Origin: Oceanobacillus arenosus
GTDB lineage: Bacteria > Bacillota > Bacilli > Bacillales > Amphibacillaceae
DNA: 64,000 nt
Direction of reading: 5' to 3'
Assembly (NCBI RefSeq): GCF_003369575.1
Contig: NZ_PIOC01000003.1
Location: 124,001-188,000 of the forward strand
Part shown: positions 17,228 to 25,062 of the stretch, piece after piece
Layout of the letters: each line of letters begins with the position of its first letter
Position numbering within the stretch: position 1 is the stretch's first letter
Made by a program: the position numbers and the translations under genes
The notes under the pieces: model-generated
Database searches by the model: none
What the model was told of the DNA's origin: nothing
What the model saw: only the letters and a program-made list of their open reading frames with translations

Positions 17228-18232
17228 TTAAGCCCATCCTTTCACTGGCATCGTTTTGTGTTCAACTGCATAAGCATCCTCAAGAGCTGCTTCTAATGTT
17301 GGACGTGGTGACTCTTTCATAAACACAACCCCATCTTCAATAATTTCATGGACTTTTGCTTCCATTTCAGCAAATTCAACTTCATCTACACCTTCTTCAA
17401 CCAAATGCCTTTTCAACCTTTCAATCGGATCATTTTGGCGATGGCTTTCGATTTCTTCATCCGTACGATATGGTTTTTTCAGTACATGAGGTTCTCCTGC
17501 AAAGTGACCGAAGTATCGATATGTCTTACATTCAATTAATGTTGGTCCCTCACCATTTCGTGCGCGCTGAACCGCTTCCTTTGCTGCTTCCCTTACAGCA
17601 AAAACATCCATTCCATCTACAACGATGCTAGGTATTCCATAGCCTTTTCCCCGTTCAGCAATATTTTCGACACTTGTACTATCTTTAGCATTAAAGCTCA
17701 CAGCGTATTGGTTATTTTCACAAACAAAAATGAGTGGAAGCTTCCAAATGGCAGCCATGTTCATCGATTCATGTACTGCACCTTCATTTGAAGCACCTTC
17801 ACCAAAGTAAGTAATCGTTACATTGTCATTTCCTTTAAAGTTATTTGCAAATGCAGCTCCTAAAGCAATCGGAACACCTTGCCCAACCATGCCATTCGTT
17901 CCATAAATTCCAAGATCAAGAGATGTGATATGCATGGATCCACCTTTGCCTTTACAATAGCCCGTTGTTCGCCCACCTAATTCAGCCATCATGAGATTAA
18001 CATCCCCACCCTTAGCCAGTACATGACCGTGACCACGATGATTACTCGTGATTGCATCATCTTTTCTAATGACTGAAGATATTCCTACAGCAACAGCTTC
18101 TTGACCAATATATTGATGGACTTCCCCCGTTACTTCCCCTTCATCAACAAGTGTAGCCGCCCGTTCATCAAAACGACGAATCATTAACATACCCTCAAGC
18201 AAATTCCTTTTTTCCTCTAGAGATAATGTCAA
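17228..18232 (-). CDS. 2-oxoacid / acetoin dehydrogenase E1 component, alpha subunit
   Basis: A 334-residue thiamine-diphosphate-dependent subunit from a TTG start. The ThDP motif is GEGASNEGAVHESMN with NN about 30 residues on (CENNQYAVS). The substrate channel block HRGHGHVLAKGGD and KGKGGSMHI are as in AcoA/PdhA. CKTYRYFGHFAGEP and the absence of an N-terminal extension resemble acetoin dehydrogenase alpha chains. It is the first gene of the operon. I saw no sigma-54 motif upstream, which many acetoin operons have, so the acetoin label is tentative. Confidence 0.9.
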   Translation of the reverse strand: MTLSLEEKRNLLEGMLMIRRFDERAATLVDEGEVTGEVHQYIGQEAVAVGISSVIRKDDAITSNHRGHGHVLAKGGDVNLMMAELGGRTTGYCKGKGGSMHITSLDLGIYGTNGMVGQGVPIALGAAFANNFKGNDNVTITYFGEGASNEGAVHESMNMAAIWKLPLIFVCENNQYAVSFNAKDSTSVENIAERGKGYGIPSIVVDGMDVFAVREAAKEAVQRARNGEGPTLIECKTYRYFGHFAGEPHVLKKPYRTDEEIESHRQNDPIERLKRHLVEEGVDEVEFAEMEAKVHEIIEDGVVFMKESPRPTLEAALEDAYAVEHKTMPVKGWA

Positions 18233-18514
18233 TTTCCTTCCACTCCCTTTTACTGAATTTTTTTCGTCATACGAGACGTATAGAATAGAATATGAAGTTG
18301 TCCAAAACCTGGTATCATTCTTTATTCAATGTCGCCCTCAATAATAAGAATATGGTAGATTAGTAGAATATATGCCTACTTCTTATTAGATTATTTCGTA
18401 TGAGGAAGGACCACAGGGACAGGCACCATGTCCTATGTCACTTTAGGCATATAAACAATGATGTTGCGTAGTGCTGGTCCTGGCACCAGGATTTAATATA
18501 CCTAACACCGAACG
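18233..18514. other. Upstream region of the dehydrogenase operon with repeats
   Basis: It contains the ACCACAGGGACAGGCACC repeat (18414-18431) and the CTGGTCCTGGCACCAG hairpin with GATTTAATATACCTAA (18474-18505), both dispersed in this window. No clear promoter motif stands out. Confidence 0.5.
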
Positions 18515-18544
18515 TAAAAAAGCATGAGAACCGCACCCATGCTT
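18515..18544 (-). terminator. Terminator of the Rpn-like pseudogene
   Basis: AGCATG (18521-18526) pairs with CATGCT (18538-18543) through a GC-rich loop, followed by six Ts on the reverse strand. Confidence 0.65.
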
Positions 18545-18548
18545 CATC

Positions 18549-18800
18549 TTATTTACCGATTTCTATTTGTAATCTTTTTATTGTTTCCTCTGGTAGATTG
18601 GTGGCCTCCTGAACTTTTTCTAATGACACATCAAGTCTAATTAGATTCTTGACAACTTTTATCATCGCCTTTTTTGTTGCTTTGTCTTCAATTTCCTTCT
18701 AATAAGTAATCATTAATCCACCAACCTGTCCGCACGTCCTTATGGAGCATATCTTACAAATAATTCTGCTCCACCTCATTAGCACTTACACAGTCCATTT
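18549..18800 (-). pseudogene. Rpn/PD-(D/E)XK-type transposase-like nuclease, C-terminal remnant
   Basis: Reverse-strand pieces read DMLHKDVRTGWWINDYLLE, then after a frameshift KEIEDKATKKAMIKVVKNLI and SLEKVQEATNLPEETIKRLQ to the stop codon. These are typical C-terminal sequences of the Rpn recombination-promoting nuclease family of Bacilli. A further stop codon precedes DMLH. The N-terminal nuclease domain is missing. Upstream (18805-18885) the same strand reads like a hydrophobic signal-peptide relic, which belongs to something else. Confidence 0.75.
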
Positions 18801-18860
18801 CAGATGACGCTCCTTCTACCAGTGAAACGGCTGAAATCAGGGATAGAAGTGCAACCGCAA

Positions 18861-18891
18861 ATAAAAAAAGTACAGGGGACAGCCCCCGTAC
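18861..18891 (-). terminator. Terminator of the GH3 gene
   Basis: GTACAGGGGACAGCCCCCGTAC (18870-18891) folds on itself and the reverse strand continues with seven Ts, two bases after the stop codon. Confidence 0.85.
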
Positions 18892-18893
18892 CT

Positions 18894-21056
18894 TTAATTC
18901 GCTGCTTGTTTTGGTTTTCCAGGTTTTCCTTTGCCCTTCTCATATGAAAGGCCGAAATCATAACCGTAAGCATCGCCATGTTTATTTACATAAACATAGG
19001 ATGGATCTTCATCGTAACCAGGAACATCCCCTGCTTCGTTTTCAACAGCTTCCATATTTGCTGGAATTGTAAATGGCATTTTACCTGTTGGATTATATTT
19101 ACCACGGATAACATCCACAACAGCCTCTGGTTTTACATTAAAGGTGCTTAATACAGCTGCTGCATTTGGCTCAATATCTTCAATAAGCCATGGGCTTGTC
19201 ATGTTTATTGCAAGAATTGTTGGAACCGCATCTTGAATTGCATTGATTCGGTCAATATCATGAATTCCTGTTTCTGGTCCTACTTTAATTTTTGGAGAAG
19301 CAGTCGATGTACTAGGTCTCACCCATACAAAAGCATGTGTTGCTTCATCAATATTATCTGTAATTTTAATCGACTTATCGTATTCTCTTATAGTCTTTTT
19401 AAGTCCGTTTGTAATGTTTTCAGAATTATTTGCTGCGAAAACCTCTACATAAAGCTTCACATCTTTGATTTCTTTATTTTCCAAAGGTAATAGATTATCA
19501 TCGTTTCGTAATAGAACAACAGATTGACGATGAGCTTGGTCTACTTTCTTCTGTGTCTTTTTATCGTTTACTACTTTACTTGCTTTCTTAGGATCTACAT
19601 AAGGATCTTCAAATAAACCAAGTTGCATCATTTCTGTTAATAGACGATTGATAGATACATTCACACTTGCCTCTTCTACTAATCCATTATTTACTGCATT
19701 GATTAGGTAAGTTGGATCTGCTTCACCTGAGAAAATGTCTACTCCCGCATTAATGCCATATGCAATTCTTTCTTCCCTAGTTAAATCCTCTACACCCCAA
19801 GGCATGGACGTCGTAATACCGGTGTCTGTATTGATATATCCTTTAAATCCTAACTCTCCACGCAAATAGTCAGTAATAAGCGCTCGATTGTATGCAAATC
19901 CAACTTCTTCAAATTGTTCTGTTTCACTATACCATGGTAATCCTTGATCAACACTAAACTCATTACTCGGATATGCATAATAAGGCATAATAGACGCAGT
20001 TCCAGCTTCTATAGCTGCCAGAAATGGCGGAATATGATATTTTTCAAGACTTCCCTCTGTTGGATATGGATTGAAGTTACCATTTAAATAATGTGGGTCC
20101 TTTCCATCATCTCGAGCACCACCACCAGGGAAATGCTTCGTAGTTAGAGAAACACTATTTTTACTAAGATTATCACCTTGGTACCCTTTTACAACGGCAT
20201 ATATCATATCTGCCGCTAGGTCTGGATGTTCACCAAATGTTCCACTTGTTCTTCCCCAAAGTGGGTCTGTGATCACATCAGCCATATACATATAACCCTT
20301 ATGAATACCTGTAGCTCTCCATTCCTTTGCTGCATTTTCTGCAAATTCTTTTACCATTTTCGTATCACGGGATGCCGCAAGACCCAATTCTCCTGGCCAG
20401 GCGGAGAATACTCCCGAAGACTCCGAGAATCCGAAAGCTAAATTATCATTTATATGATTACGTGGATTCGAAGTTATTACAGCTGGAATCCCTAATCTTG
20501 AACTTTCTGCAACTTCCTGAATTTGATTTAACCAACCTGCAAGTTCATCAGCTGGTGGATTTTCGCGTAAGATAAAGTGACGCAAATTACGATCTAATAT
20601 TCCTTCCGAAGTACCAGACGCATCAAGAACAGGTTCATCAAATTCATAGTTTGGATCACCGGGTTGTGCCCAATTATTCGTCTTTGACCATACGTCCGAT
20701 TCACATAATTTATCGTACTGTTCATTGTATTCCGTACAGCTTGCTCTATCAGCACTATAATGAGAGGAAATAAACATTAATCCAGCCTTTTCCTCCAAAG
20801 TCATTTTAGAAATTAAGTCATCCACACGTTCTTCGACAGGTAATCTCCAGTCTTCATATGAATCTAATTCTCCATTACCATTTAAATCTCTATATTTATT
20901 CCCATTGATTTCTAAAATATCATGTATTCTAGATTCTACTGCTGGCGGATTCTTTACTTTCTTGTCTGCAGCAAATACTGGCTGCAGTGCAAATGGAATG
21001 GCTAAAATGAATACTAATAATAAAAACAATACTTTTCTCATACGTTTTTTCTTCAT
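18894..21056 (-). CDS. Secreted glycoside hydrolase family 3 protein
   Basis: A 720-residue exported glycosidase. Residues 1-29 are a signal peptide (basic MKKKRMRK, hydrophobic core, cleavage near VFAA). Around residue 60 is an EF-hand-like calcium loop (DLNGNGELDSYEDW), then the GH3 TIM barrel: substrate-binding KHFPGGGARDDGKDPH, and the nucleophile Asp in INTDTGITTSMPWG. The C-terminal alpha/beta sandwich (SVVLLRNDDNLLPLENKEIK) supplies the rest of the pocket. The family includes beta-glucosidases and beta-xylosidases; specificity is not evident. It is monocistronic with a cre-like site and a palindromic operator candidate upstream, so it is probably repressed by glucose and induced by a sugar. 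Confidence 0.92.
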   Translation of the reverse strand: MKKKRMRKVLFLLLVFILAIPFALQPVFAADKKVKNPPAVESRIHDILEINGNKYRDLNGNGELDSYEDWRLPVEERVDDLISKMTLEEKAGLMFISSHYSADRASCTEYNEQYDKLCESDVWSKTNNWAQPGDPNYEFDEPVLDASGTSEGILDRNLRHFILRENPPADELAGWLNQIQEVAESSRLGIPAVITSNPRNHINDNLAFGFSESSGVFSAWPGELGLAASRDTKMVKEFAENAAKEWRATGIHKGYMYMADVITDPLWGRTSGTFGEHPDLAADMIYAVVKGYQGDNLSKNSVSLTTKHFPGGGARDDGKDPHYLNGNFNPYPTEGSLEKYHIPPFLAAIEAGTASIMPYYAYPSNEFSVDQGLPWYSETEQFEEVGFAYNRALITDYLRGELGFKGYINTDTGITTSMPWGVEDLTREERIAYGINAGVDIFSGEADPTYLINAVNNGLVEEASVNVSINRLLTEMMQLGLFEDPYVDPKKASKVVNDKKTQKKVDQAHRQSVVLLRNDDNLLPLENKEIKDVKLYVEVFAANNSENITNGLKKTIREYDKSIKITDNIDEATHAFVWVRPSTSTASPKIKVGPETGIHDIDRINAIQDAVPTILAINMTSPWLIEDIEPNAAAVLSTFNVKPEAVVDVIRGKYNPTGKMPFTIPANMEAVENEAGDVPGYDEDPSYVYVNKHGDAYGYDFGLSYEKGKGKPGKPKQAAN

Positions 21057-21086
21057 CTTAATCTTTACCTCCTCAAACTGATTTAT

Positions 21087-21100
21087 TTTAAGCGCTTACA
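21087..21100 (-). promoter_or_regulatory. cre-like site upstream of GH3
   Basis: Reverse strand TGTAAGCGCTTAAA matches TGNAARCGNWWWCA except for A in place of the final C. It lies 31 bases before the GH3 start. Confidence 0.5.
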
Positions 21101-21148
21101 AAATGAACAACCAATTACAGCATCCACCTCCAATGCCATTTTTCCTAA

Positions 21149-21165
21149 TTTGTTCACTGAACAAA
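21149..21165. promoter_or_regulatory. Palindromic operator candidate (XylR/ROK-like)
   Basis: TTTGTTCACTGAACAAA is a perfect 8-1-8 palindrome, about 90 bases before the GH3 start. TTTGTTCA half-sites in this arrangement resemble operators of ROK repressors such as XylR. A half-site TTTGTTCAATAA stands upstream of the ROK regulator gene at 63468-63479. Confidence 0.5.
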
Positions 21166-21991
21166 CTAAGAATATAGTACAAGTATATCACAAAAGAAAT
21201 CGATCACAATATAATTTTCCAATAATTATAAAAATAGAGAATAGTATCTATTTTTATAATAACAGTCGCACTGAAGTAGGTAATTGGTTATATGAATGGA
21301 TATACGGAAGAAGGGGACAGAGGGATAGGCATCTGAAGTGCACCCTCCTTTTAACTTAAACTTTGTGTGCTGACATTGGAATCCACTTTACTTGAGCCTA
21401 GTCTTCAAAAAAAAAATCACACTGTGCCCGTCCTCTTCTTCTCTTTTGTTTTACTTTCGTTTCTGTTTAAGTATGTTCCACAATTGGTCCAGTCATTAGT
21501 CTACGAATTGGTCCAGAGATGGTCCGGATTTTGGTCCGCCGATTGGTCCGGTCTGGTAGAGAAACCAGCGCTGCATATGACTTTATAAGTTTATCGTTCT
21601 CTCCAACCTAATGGATGCCTGCAAACTTTCGTGTACATTAATTTTCTAATCAGGTGCTCGCCCTCTTACTTCCATGCTATCGCTTATGAACCCACACATT
21701 ACCAACAATGCACCTATATCCAACTGCGCCGCTTTGATAATCTACCACAATTTGGCGAATTCTGTCTGCCGGCCGGATGATGCATCATCCAAGTGAGCCA
21801 AAATAAGTATTCACCCAAAATCATGTAATCGATTAATTGCTTTCATCGCAACCCCTCCACCTTTTCTGCACTTTTCTAACTGCCAATGAGAAACCAATCT
21901 TACAAATAATCCGTAAATGACAAAACGAATTCAACCGCCATTCTTTCCCGCCAATATTTTTCCACCTATATACTAAAGATCCTTTCATAGC
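21166..21991. other. Long intergenic stretch, mostly featureless
   Basis: No supported gene. It holds a GGGGACAGAGGGATAGGCATC repeat relic near 21314 and, at 21484-21560, five to six spaced TTGGTCC/TGGTCC units. On the reverse strand the units read as Gly/Pro/Asn-rich, like the linker of the DnaD pseudogene at 30270. On the reverse strand at 21845 a good RBS precedes an 11-codon frame (MKAINRLHDFG). Confidence 0.45.
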
Positions 21992-22022
21992 TACAATCGA
22001 AATAAGAGGGTAAAAGGTGGTG
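21992..22022 (-). promoter_or_regulatory. Leftward promoter-like element, CACCACC-N16-CGATTGTA
   Basis: On the reverse strand CACCACCTTTT is followed 16 bases after CACCACC by CGATTGTAGCTAT. This copies the composition and spacing of the rightward element at 22246-22276. No intact gene lies downstream, only the 11-codon frame at 21845. Confidence 0.45.
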
Positions 22023-22245
22023 TTTTCAGTTGAATTGGATTTCGGTTTCCTAGAGGGCAGGGCCACTACTCAAAATTTCCTCAACAGTAGAATGATAAGC
22101 GATCGTCCGTGCTCTTTTTACACATCATAATAATACATTCTCAAATTGTCCTTTACATACAGGAACGAATGTTCTATATTGAATTTATAATGATTTGCGA
22201 TTTAACATATTTACTGTCGATTTTTATTTTTATTTCAGTTTTCCA

Positions 22246-22276
22246 CACCCCCTTTTTACAATTTGCTTCGATTGTA
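22246..22276 (+). promoter_or_regulatory. Promoter-like element before sigma factor, CACCCCC-N16-CGATTGTA
   Basis: CACCCCC at 22246-22252 and CGATTGTA at 22269-22276 lie 38 bases before the sigma ATG. The pattern resembles the ACCCCC / CGAA promoters reported for Bacillus SigI. The same element is conserved before the dead copy (43426-43455), which suggests autoregulation by this sigma factor. This is inference. Confidence 0.5.
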
Positions 22277-22313
22277 GGTATAAAGAAGTTTATTTATGAG
22301 GAGTGACATGTTC

Positions 22314-22880
22314 ATGGAAAAAAACACGTTTACATTTGAAGAGATTTTTGAGCAGAATGAACGCAGAATTCATTACTACCTTCACAAATTAAAGATCCGG
22401 GATCCGCATCAGGAATTTTATCAGGAAGGAATGATTGCAATGTGGAATGCGTATGAGAAATATCAGCCAGACAAAGGTCCACTTTCAACATTCTTCAACT
22501 TTACGATTCGCCACCACTTAATTGATATTGTTCGCAAAGATAGTAGAAGACAAGAAATGGAGGTACTGGCGCCAAAAGAAGAGGACACCGCATTTGAAGC
22601 GGAAGTGTATCATAAGGCAAGTACTCCCGTTTCACCTGGGATAAATACTACCGAGCATATCCCCAGTGATCTGGAGTTATGGCTCCGTGTAAAGGAACTA
22701 CTCACTGAAAAGCAATGGAAATGGGTGCAGTACTATATTATTGAGGATATGTCATTAAAAGATATTGCAGCGCAGGAAGGTGTTTCGATCGAAGCAGTAA
22801 AAAGCTGGGCCAAGGAGGCAAAAAGGAGGCTGCGGAATGTGGAGTTTGAGAAGATATTAGTGGAGGGAGAGTATCTGTAG
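22314..22880 (+). CDS. Sigma-70 family alternative RNA polymerase sigma factor
   Basis: A 188-residue protein starting MEKNTFTFEEIFEQNERRIH. Region 2 covers residues 15-85 (FYQEGMIAMWNAYEKYQPDK, then TFFNFTIRHHLIDIVRKDSR), and region 4 covers 130-185 (LTEKQWKWVQYYIIEDMSLK, IAAQEGVSIEAVKSWAKEAK). The size is that of a compact alternative or ECF-like factor; there is no region 1. The start at 22314 is chosen because GAGGAG lies ten bases upstream and the decayed paralogue starts there. No anti-sigma gene is next to it. Two further copies exist in the window (43580, dead; 9222, 75 bp). Targets may carry the CACCCCC/CGAT element. Confidence 0.88.
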   Translation: MEKNTFTFEEIFEQNERRIHYYLHKLKIRDPHQEFYQEGMIAMWNAYEKYQPDKGPLSTFFNFTIRHHLIDIVRKDSRRQEMEVLAPKEEDTAFEAEVYHKASTPVSPGINTTEHIPSDLELWLRVKELLTEKQWKWVQYYIIEDMSLKDIAAQEGVSIEAVKSWAKEAKRRLRNVEFEKILVEGEYL

Positions 22881-23077
22881 AGTCTGGGTAGAGAAAATGA
22901 TTTTCTTTTGGTTAAGATATGGAATTGATTACTCCCCGTAAAGTATCGGTCGATTTCTATAAGTGTAATTCTAGTTCTTGTTGCGTTAATTTACTCAACT
23001 TGATTTCTTCCTAAAATGATCTATTTTACTTGAACATCCCTATAAATAGGAAGGTATTCTGCACAACAAAATATAAC
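22881..23077. other. Repeat-bearing intergenic DNA
   Basis: The string AAAATGATTTTCTTTTGGTT with following AAGATATGGA (22893-22923) recurs at 31707-31737. ACTCCCCGTAAA at 22931 matches the 3' stem strand of repeat copy A but nothing else of it. Confidence 0.5.
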
Positions 23078-23120
23078 AGCCTAGTTATTCTTTACATAAG
23101 AATGGCTAGGTTTTCTTAAT
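23078..23120 (+). terminator. Terminator downstream of the sigma factor
   Basis: AGCCTAGTTATTCTT pairs with AAGAATGGCTAGG, followed by TTTTCTT. It is 200 bases past the sigma stop codon. The 23121-23600 region after it holds no supported gene. Confidence 0.65.
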
Positions 23121-23616
23121 TATTTAATTTCAATCATTGATAGAAGTAACGATAGAACCGTAGATTTATAATTTCAAGAAAGTTGCAATATAAACCGATT
23201 TTCCTTATCCATCTTAATTTTATTATCTAGAACTAAGCTACTTATGATTTTCTACGAGTAGATACATCCATTGCTAAGGACTGCCTTTTCTATCTAATGG
23301 ATTGTAAAATTTTCAGGCACCATAGGCGCAGTTACTTCTACTTACTTGTCCAGTAAATAAGCTGTTTTTATCTCTTTTTCATATTCCCTCCGTATATACC
23401 TTTGTTATCCAGTATGTTTAGCTTAGTTACATTTTCCTAACTTCACTTAAAAGGATCATTAAATGTCCCGAATAACTACTAAGTCGACAAGATATTCAAT
23501 ATTTGGAATATATTGATATATTCAGAAATACCAATTATAATATATGATAATAATGTTCCTTAAGGTTGTATCATCGCTATTAATTTTGCCTTTATTAAAT
23601 AGAAAGGAGGGAAAAT

Positions 23617-24246
23617 TTGGTGAAAAAAAATACAAGCCCTGATGCTCAACAATGTGAATACGAGTGGGCCAAAAAGTTTGTTGATGAAAATCAGTTGATT
23701 TTTCAAAACAAACTAATCCGATCATTTTTACTGAAGAAGAAAAATTGTTATCTTTTGGATCAGTCCATCCGTTACTCAACATCAGACACGAATAAGGCCT
23801 TGGATAAGGCATTCAAGGACCATCTTGCTGAGATAAGATTAATTAGTCAATTATCTAATGATTTGGGGAGGCATGCCATTCGTTATGATCAGAAATTTAA
23901 CTTGTATAGAAAGTGGCAATCACTAATTTTAGACCAACCAGTTCAAATTGATGCGGCAAACACCACATCGAAAGTGGATCGTATTGCAGATGTTAATGCT
24001 ACATCTGTTGATGAGGAAGCATTAGAAAATGATCAACATTTGGAAAGTAAAATTGAAAATCCTGTTCTTTATCATGCTATTCGTTCCCTCACACCAAGAC
24101 AGAAGTATATTTTAGAAGCATCGTATCTTTTTAATATGACAGATACAGAAATAGCTACTAAAGAAGGTGTCTCCCAACAAACCATTTCAAAAACAAGAAA
24201 AAAAGCGTTAAGTAACCTCAAAAAACAACTATTAACCGAGGAGTGA
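23617..24246 (+). CDS. sigO: SigO-like sigma factor subunit (region 4 protein)
   Basis: A 209-residue protein (TTG at 23617 or GTG at 23620; AAAGGAGGG just upstream). The C-terminal 60 residues are a sigma region 4 helix-turn-helix (SLTPRQKYILEASYLFNMTD, IATKEGVSQQTISKTRKKAL). The N-terminal 140 residues are helical and lack the region 2 that contacts core and the -10 element. In Bacillus subtilis SigO (YvrI) has this architecture and works only with the small partner RsoA. Here YvrJ-like and RsoA-like genes follow directly in one operon, which supports the identification. SigO in B. subtilis activates oxalate-decarboxylase genes at acid pH; no such target is in the window. Confidence 0.75.
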   Translation: MVKKNTSPDAQQCEYEWAKKFVDENQLIFQNKLIRSFLLKKKNCYLLDQSIRYSTSDTNKALDKAFKDHLAEIRLISQLSNDLGRHAIRYDQKFNLYRKWQSLILDQPVQIDAANTTSKVDRIADVNATSVDEEALENDQHLESKIENPVLYHAIRSLTPRQKYILEASYLFNMTDTEIATKEGVSQQTISKTRKKALSNLKKQLLTEE

Positions 24247-24250
24247 AAAT

Positions 24251-24424
24251 ATGAATGAGATTTCTGTTCTTTCTGATGTTATTCAATTAATGGAAAATGT
24301 CGGATTCCCGGTAGTAGTAACTTTAATTTTATTAATCCGTTATGAATTTAGAATGGAACGTTTAGAAAAACTTTCAAAGAAGTTATCGGATACTATTAAT
24401 GAATTAAGGAGGGATATTTCATGA
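24251..24424 (+). CDS. yvrJ: YvrJ-family small membrane protein
   Basis: A 57-residue protein (MNEISVLSDVIQLMENVGFP...). After a short N-terminus comes one membrane helix with the YvrJ signature VGFPVVVTLILLIRYE, then a charged amphipathic tail (RLEKLSKKLSDTINELR). It begins four bases after the SigO-like stop codon, and its stop overlaps the next start (ATGA). YvrJ proteins accompany SigO/RsoA systems in Bacilli and resemble holin/BhlA-like peptides in size and topology. Its role is unknown; a membrane sensor or anchor for the sigma pair is possible. Confidence 0.8.
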   Translation: MNEISVLSDVIQLMENVGFPVVVTLILLIRYEFRMERLEKLSKKLSDTINELRRDIS

Positions 24425-24687
24425 CTCGACTCATTGAATTAATGAAAAAGGTTCAAAAACATCATGATATCGAATCATTGGAAACTGTTCTTAATTTATT
24501 TGAGCCTAAAATTAGAGCCTCTTTAAAGCAAACTTCCCCTCAAGAACAAGACGACTTATATCAGGAACTTAAAATCAAAGTAATAGAGATAGTAAGAAAA
24601 TATGACTACAGTAACACTTATGGTTTTTGGGAATTCACAGATAAACTAAAAGAACAAAACTCCTTGGAGTATACTGAATCAAAGTAA
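24421..24687 (+). CDS. rsoA: RsoA-like sigma co-factor (region 2-like protein)
   Basis: An 88-residue protein whose sequence LNLFEPKIRASLKQTSPQEQ then DDLYQELKIKVIEIVRKYD matches the first half of sigma region 2 (core-binding helices). This is as in RsoA, the small protein that supplies region 2 to SigO. It is translationally coupled to the YvrJ-like gene by ATGA overlap. Together with the region 4 protein at 23617 it would form a two-polypeptide sigma factor. Length agrees with B. subtilis RsoA (about 80 residues). I infer function from domain complementarity and gene order. Confidence 0.72.
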   Translation: MTRLIELMKKVQKHHDIESLETVLNLFEPKIRASLKQTSPQEQDDLYQELKIKVIEIVRKYDYSNTYGFWEFTDKLKEQNSLEYTESK

Positions 24688-25026
24688 CATCCTAAAAAAC
24701 CGTATAAATTTTACTTTCTTTTAAGAAAAGGAATATACTACTATTCTTTTAATAAAAATTAATTTATTCATTTTTGACTATGCAGTACAGCTGTTTCCTT
24801 ACTTTAGGAAACGGCTACATATTACTAGAGAAAACGAGTTTAAATCACCTTCGACTCCCTCCACTTCTTCAAGTGGGGGGAGAAAGCCACCTAATGCCTC
24901 TCTTTATTTTACTTGCTGTATTTGTATCTTAATGTTGTACAAGCACTCACTTATCACCTTCTACAAATTTCATCCCGTCAATAAAAATCTTGGGAAAATC
25001 ACTCCAACTAAAAAAATCACCATAAG
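24688..25026. other. Intergenic stretch after the SigO operon
   Basis: A hairpin AGCTGTTTCCTTA / TAGGAAACGGCT (24789-24816) may end the operon though no T-run follows. The rest is AT-rich and without genes. Confidence 0.5.
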
Positions 25027-25055
25027 AAAAGGGAGAACCTTTTGTTCTCCCTTTT
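25027..25055 (-). terminator. Terminator of the S8 peptidase gene
   Basis: AAAAGGGAGAAC pairs with GTTCTCCCTTTT around CTTTT, just after the stop codon. Confidence 0.85.
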
Positions 25056-25062
25056 CTTGAAC

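Larger units (their letters stand above)
21945..22290 (+). repeat. Duplicated leader of sigma factor, copy 1
   Basis: Several blocks in this stretch recur in order upstream of the sigma pseudogene at 43130-43475: CTATACTAAAA-like, CTACAATCGAAATAAGAG, the block around AAGCGATNNTCC, TGTCGATTTTTA, CACCCCCTTTTT and TATAAAGAAGTT. The whole leader was therefore duplicated with the gene. Confidence 0.7.

Noticed and set aside
21484-21560. Tandem TGGTCC units as a CRISPR array
   Set aside because: Units are six to seven bases with irregular short gaps; there are no 20-40 base repeats or spacers and no cas genes.
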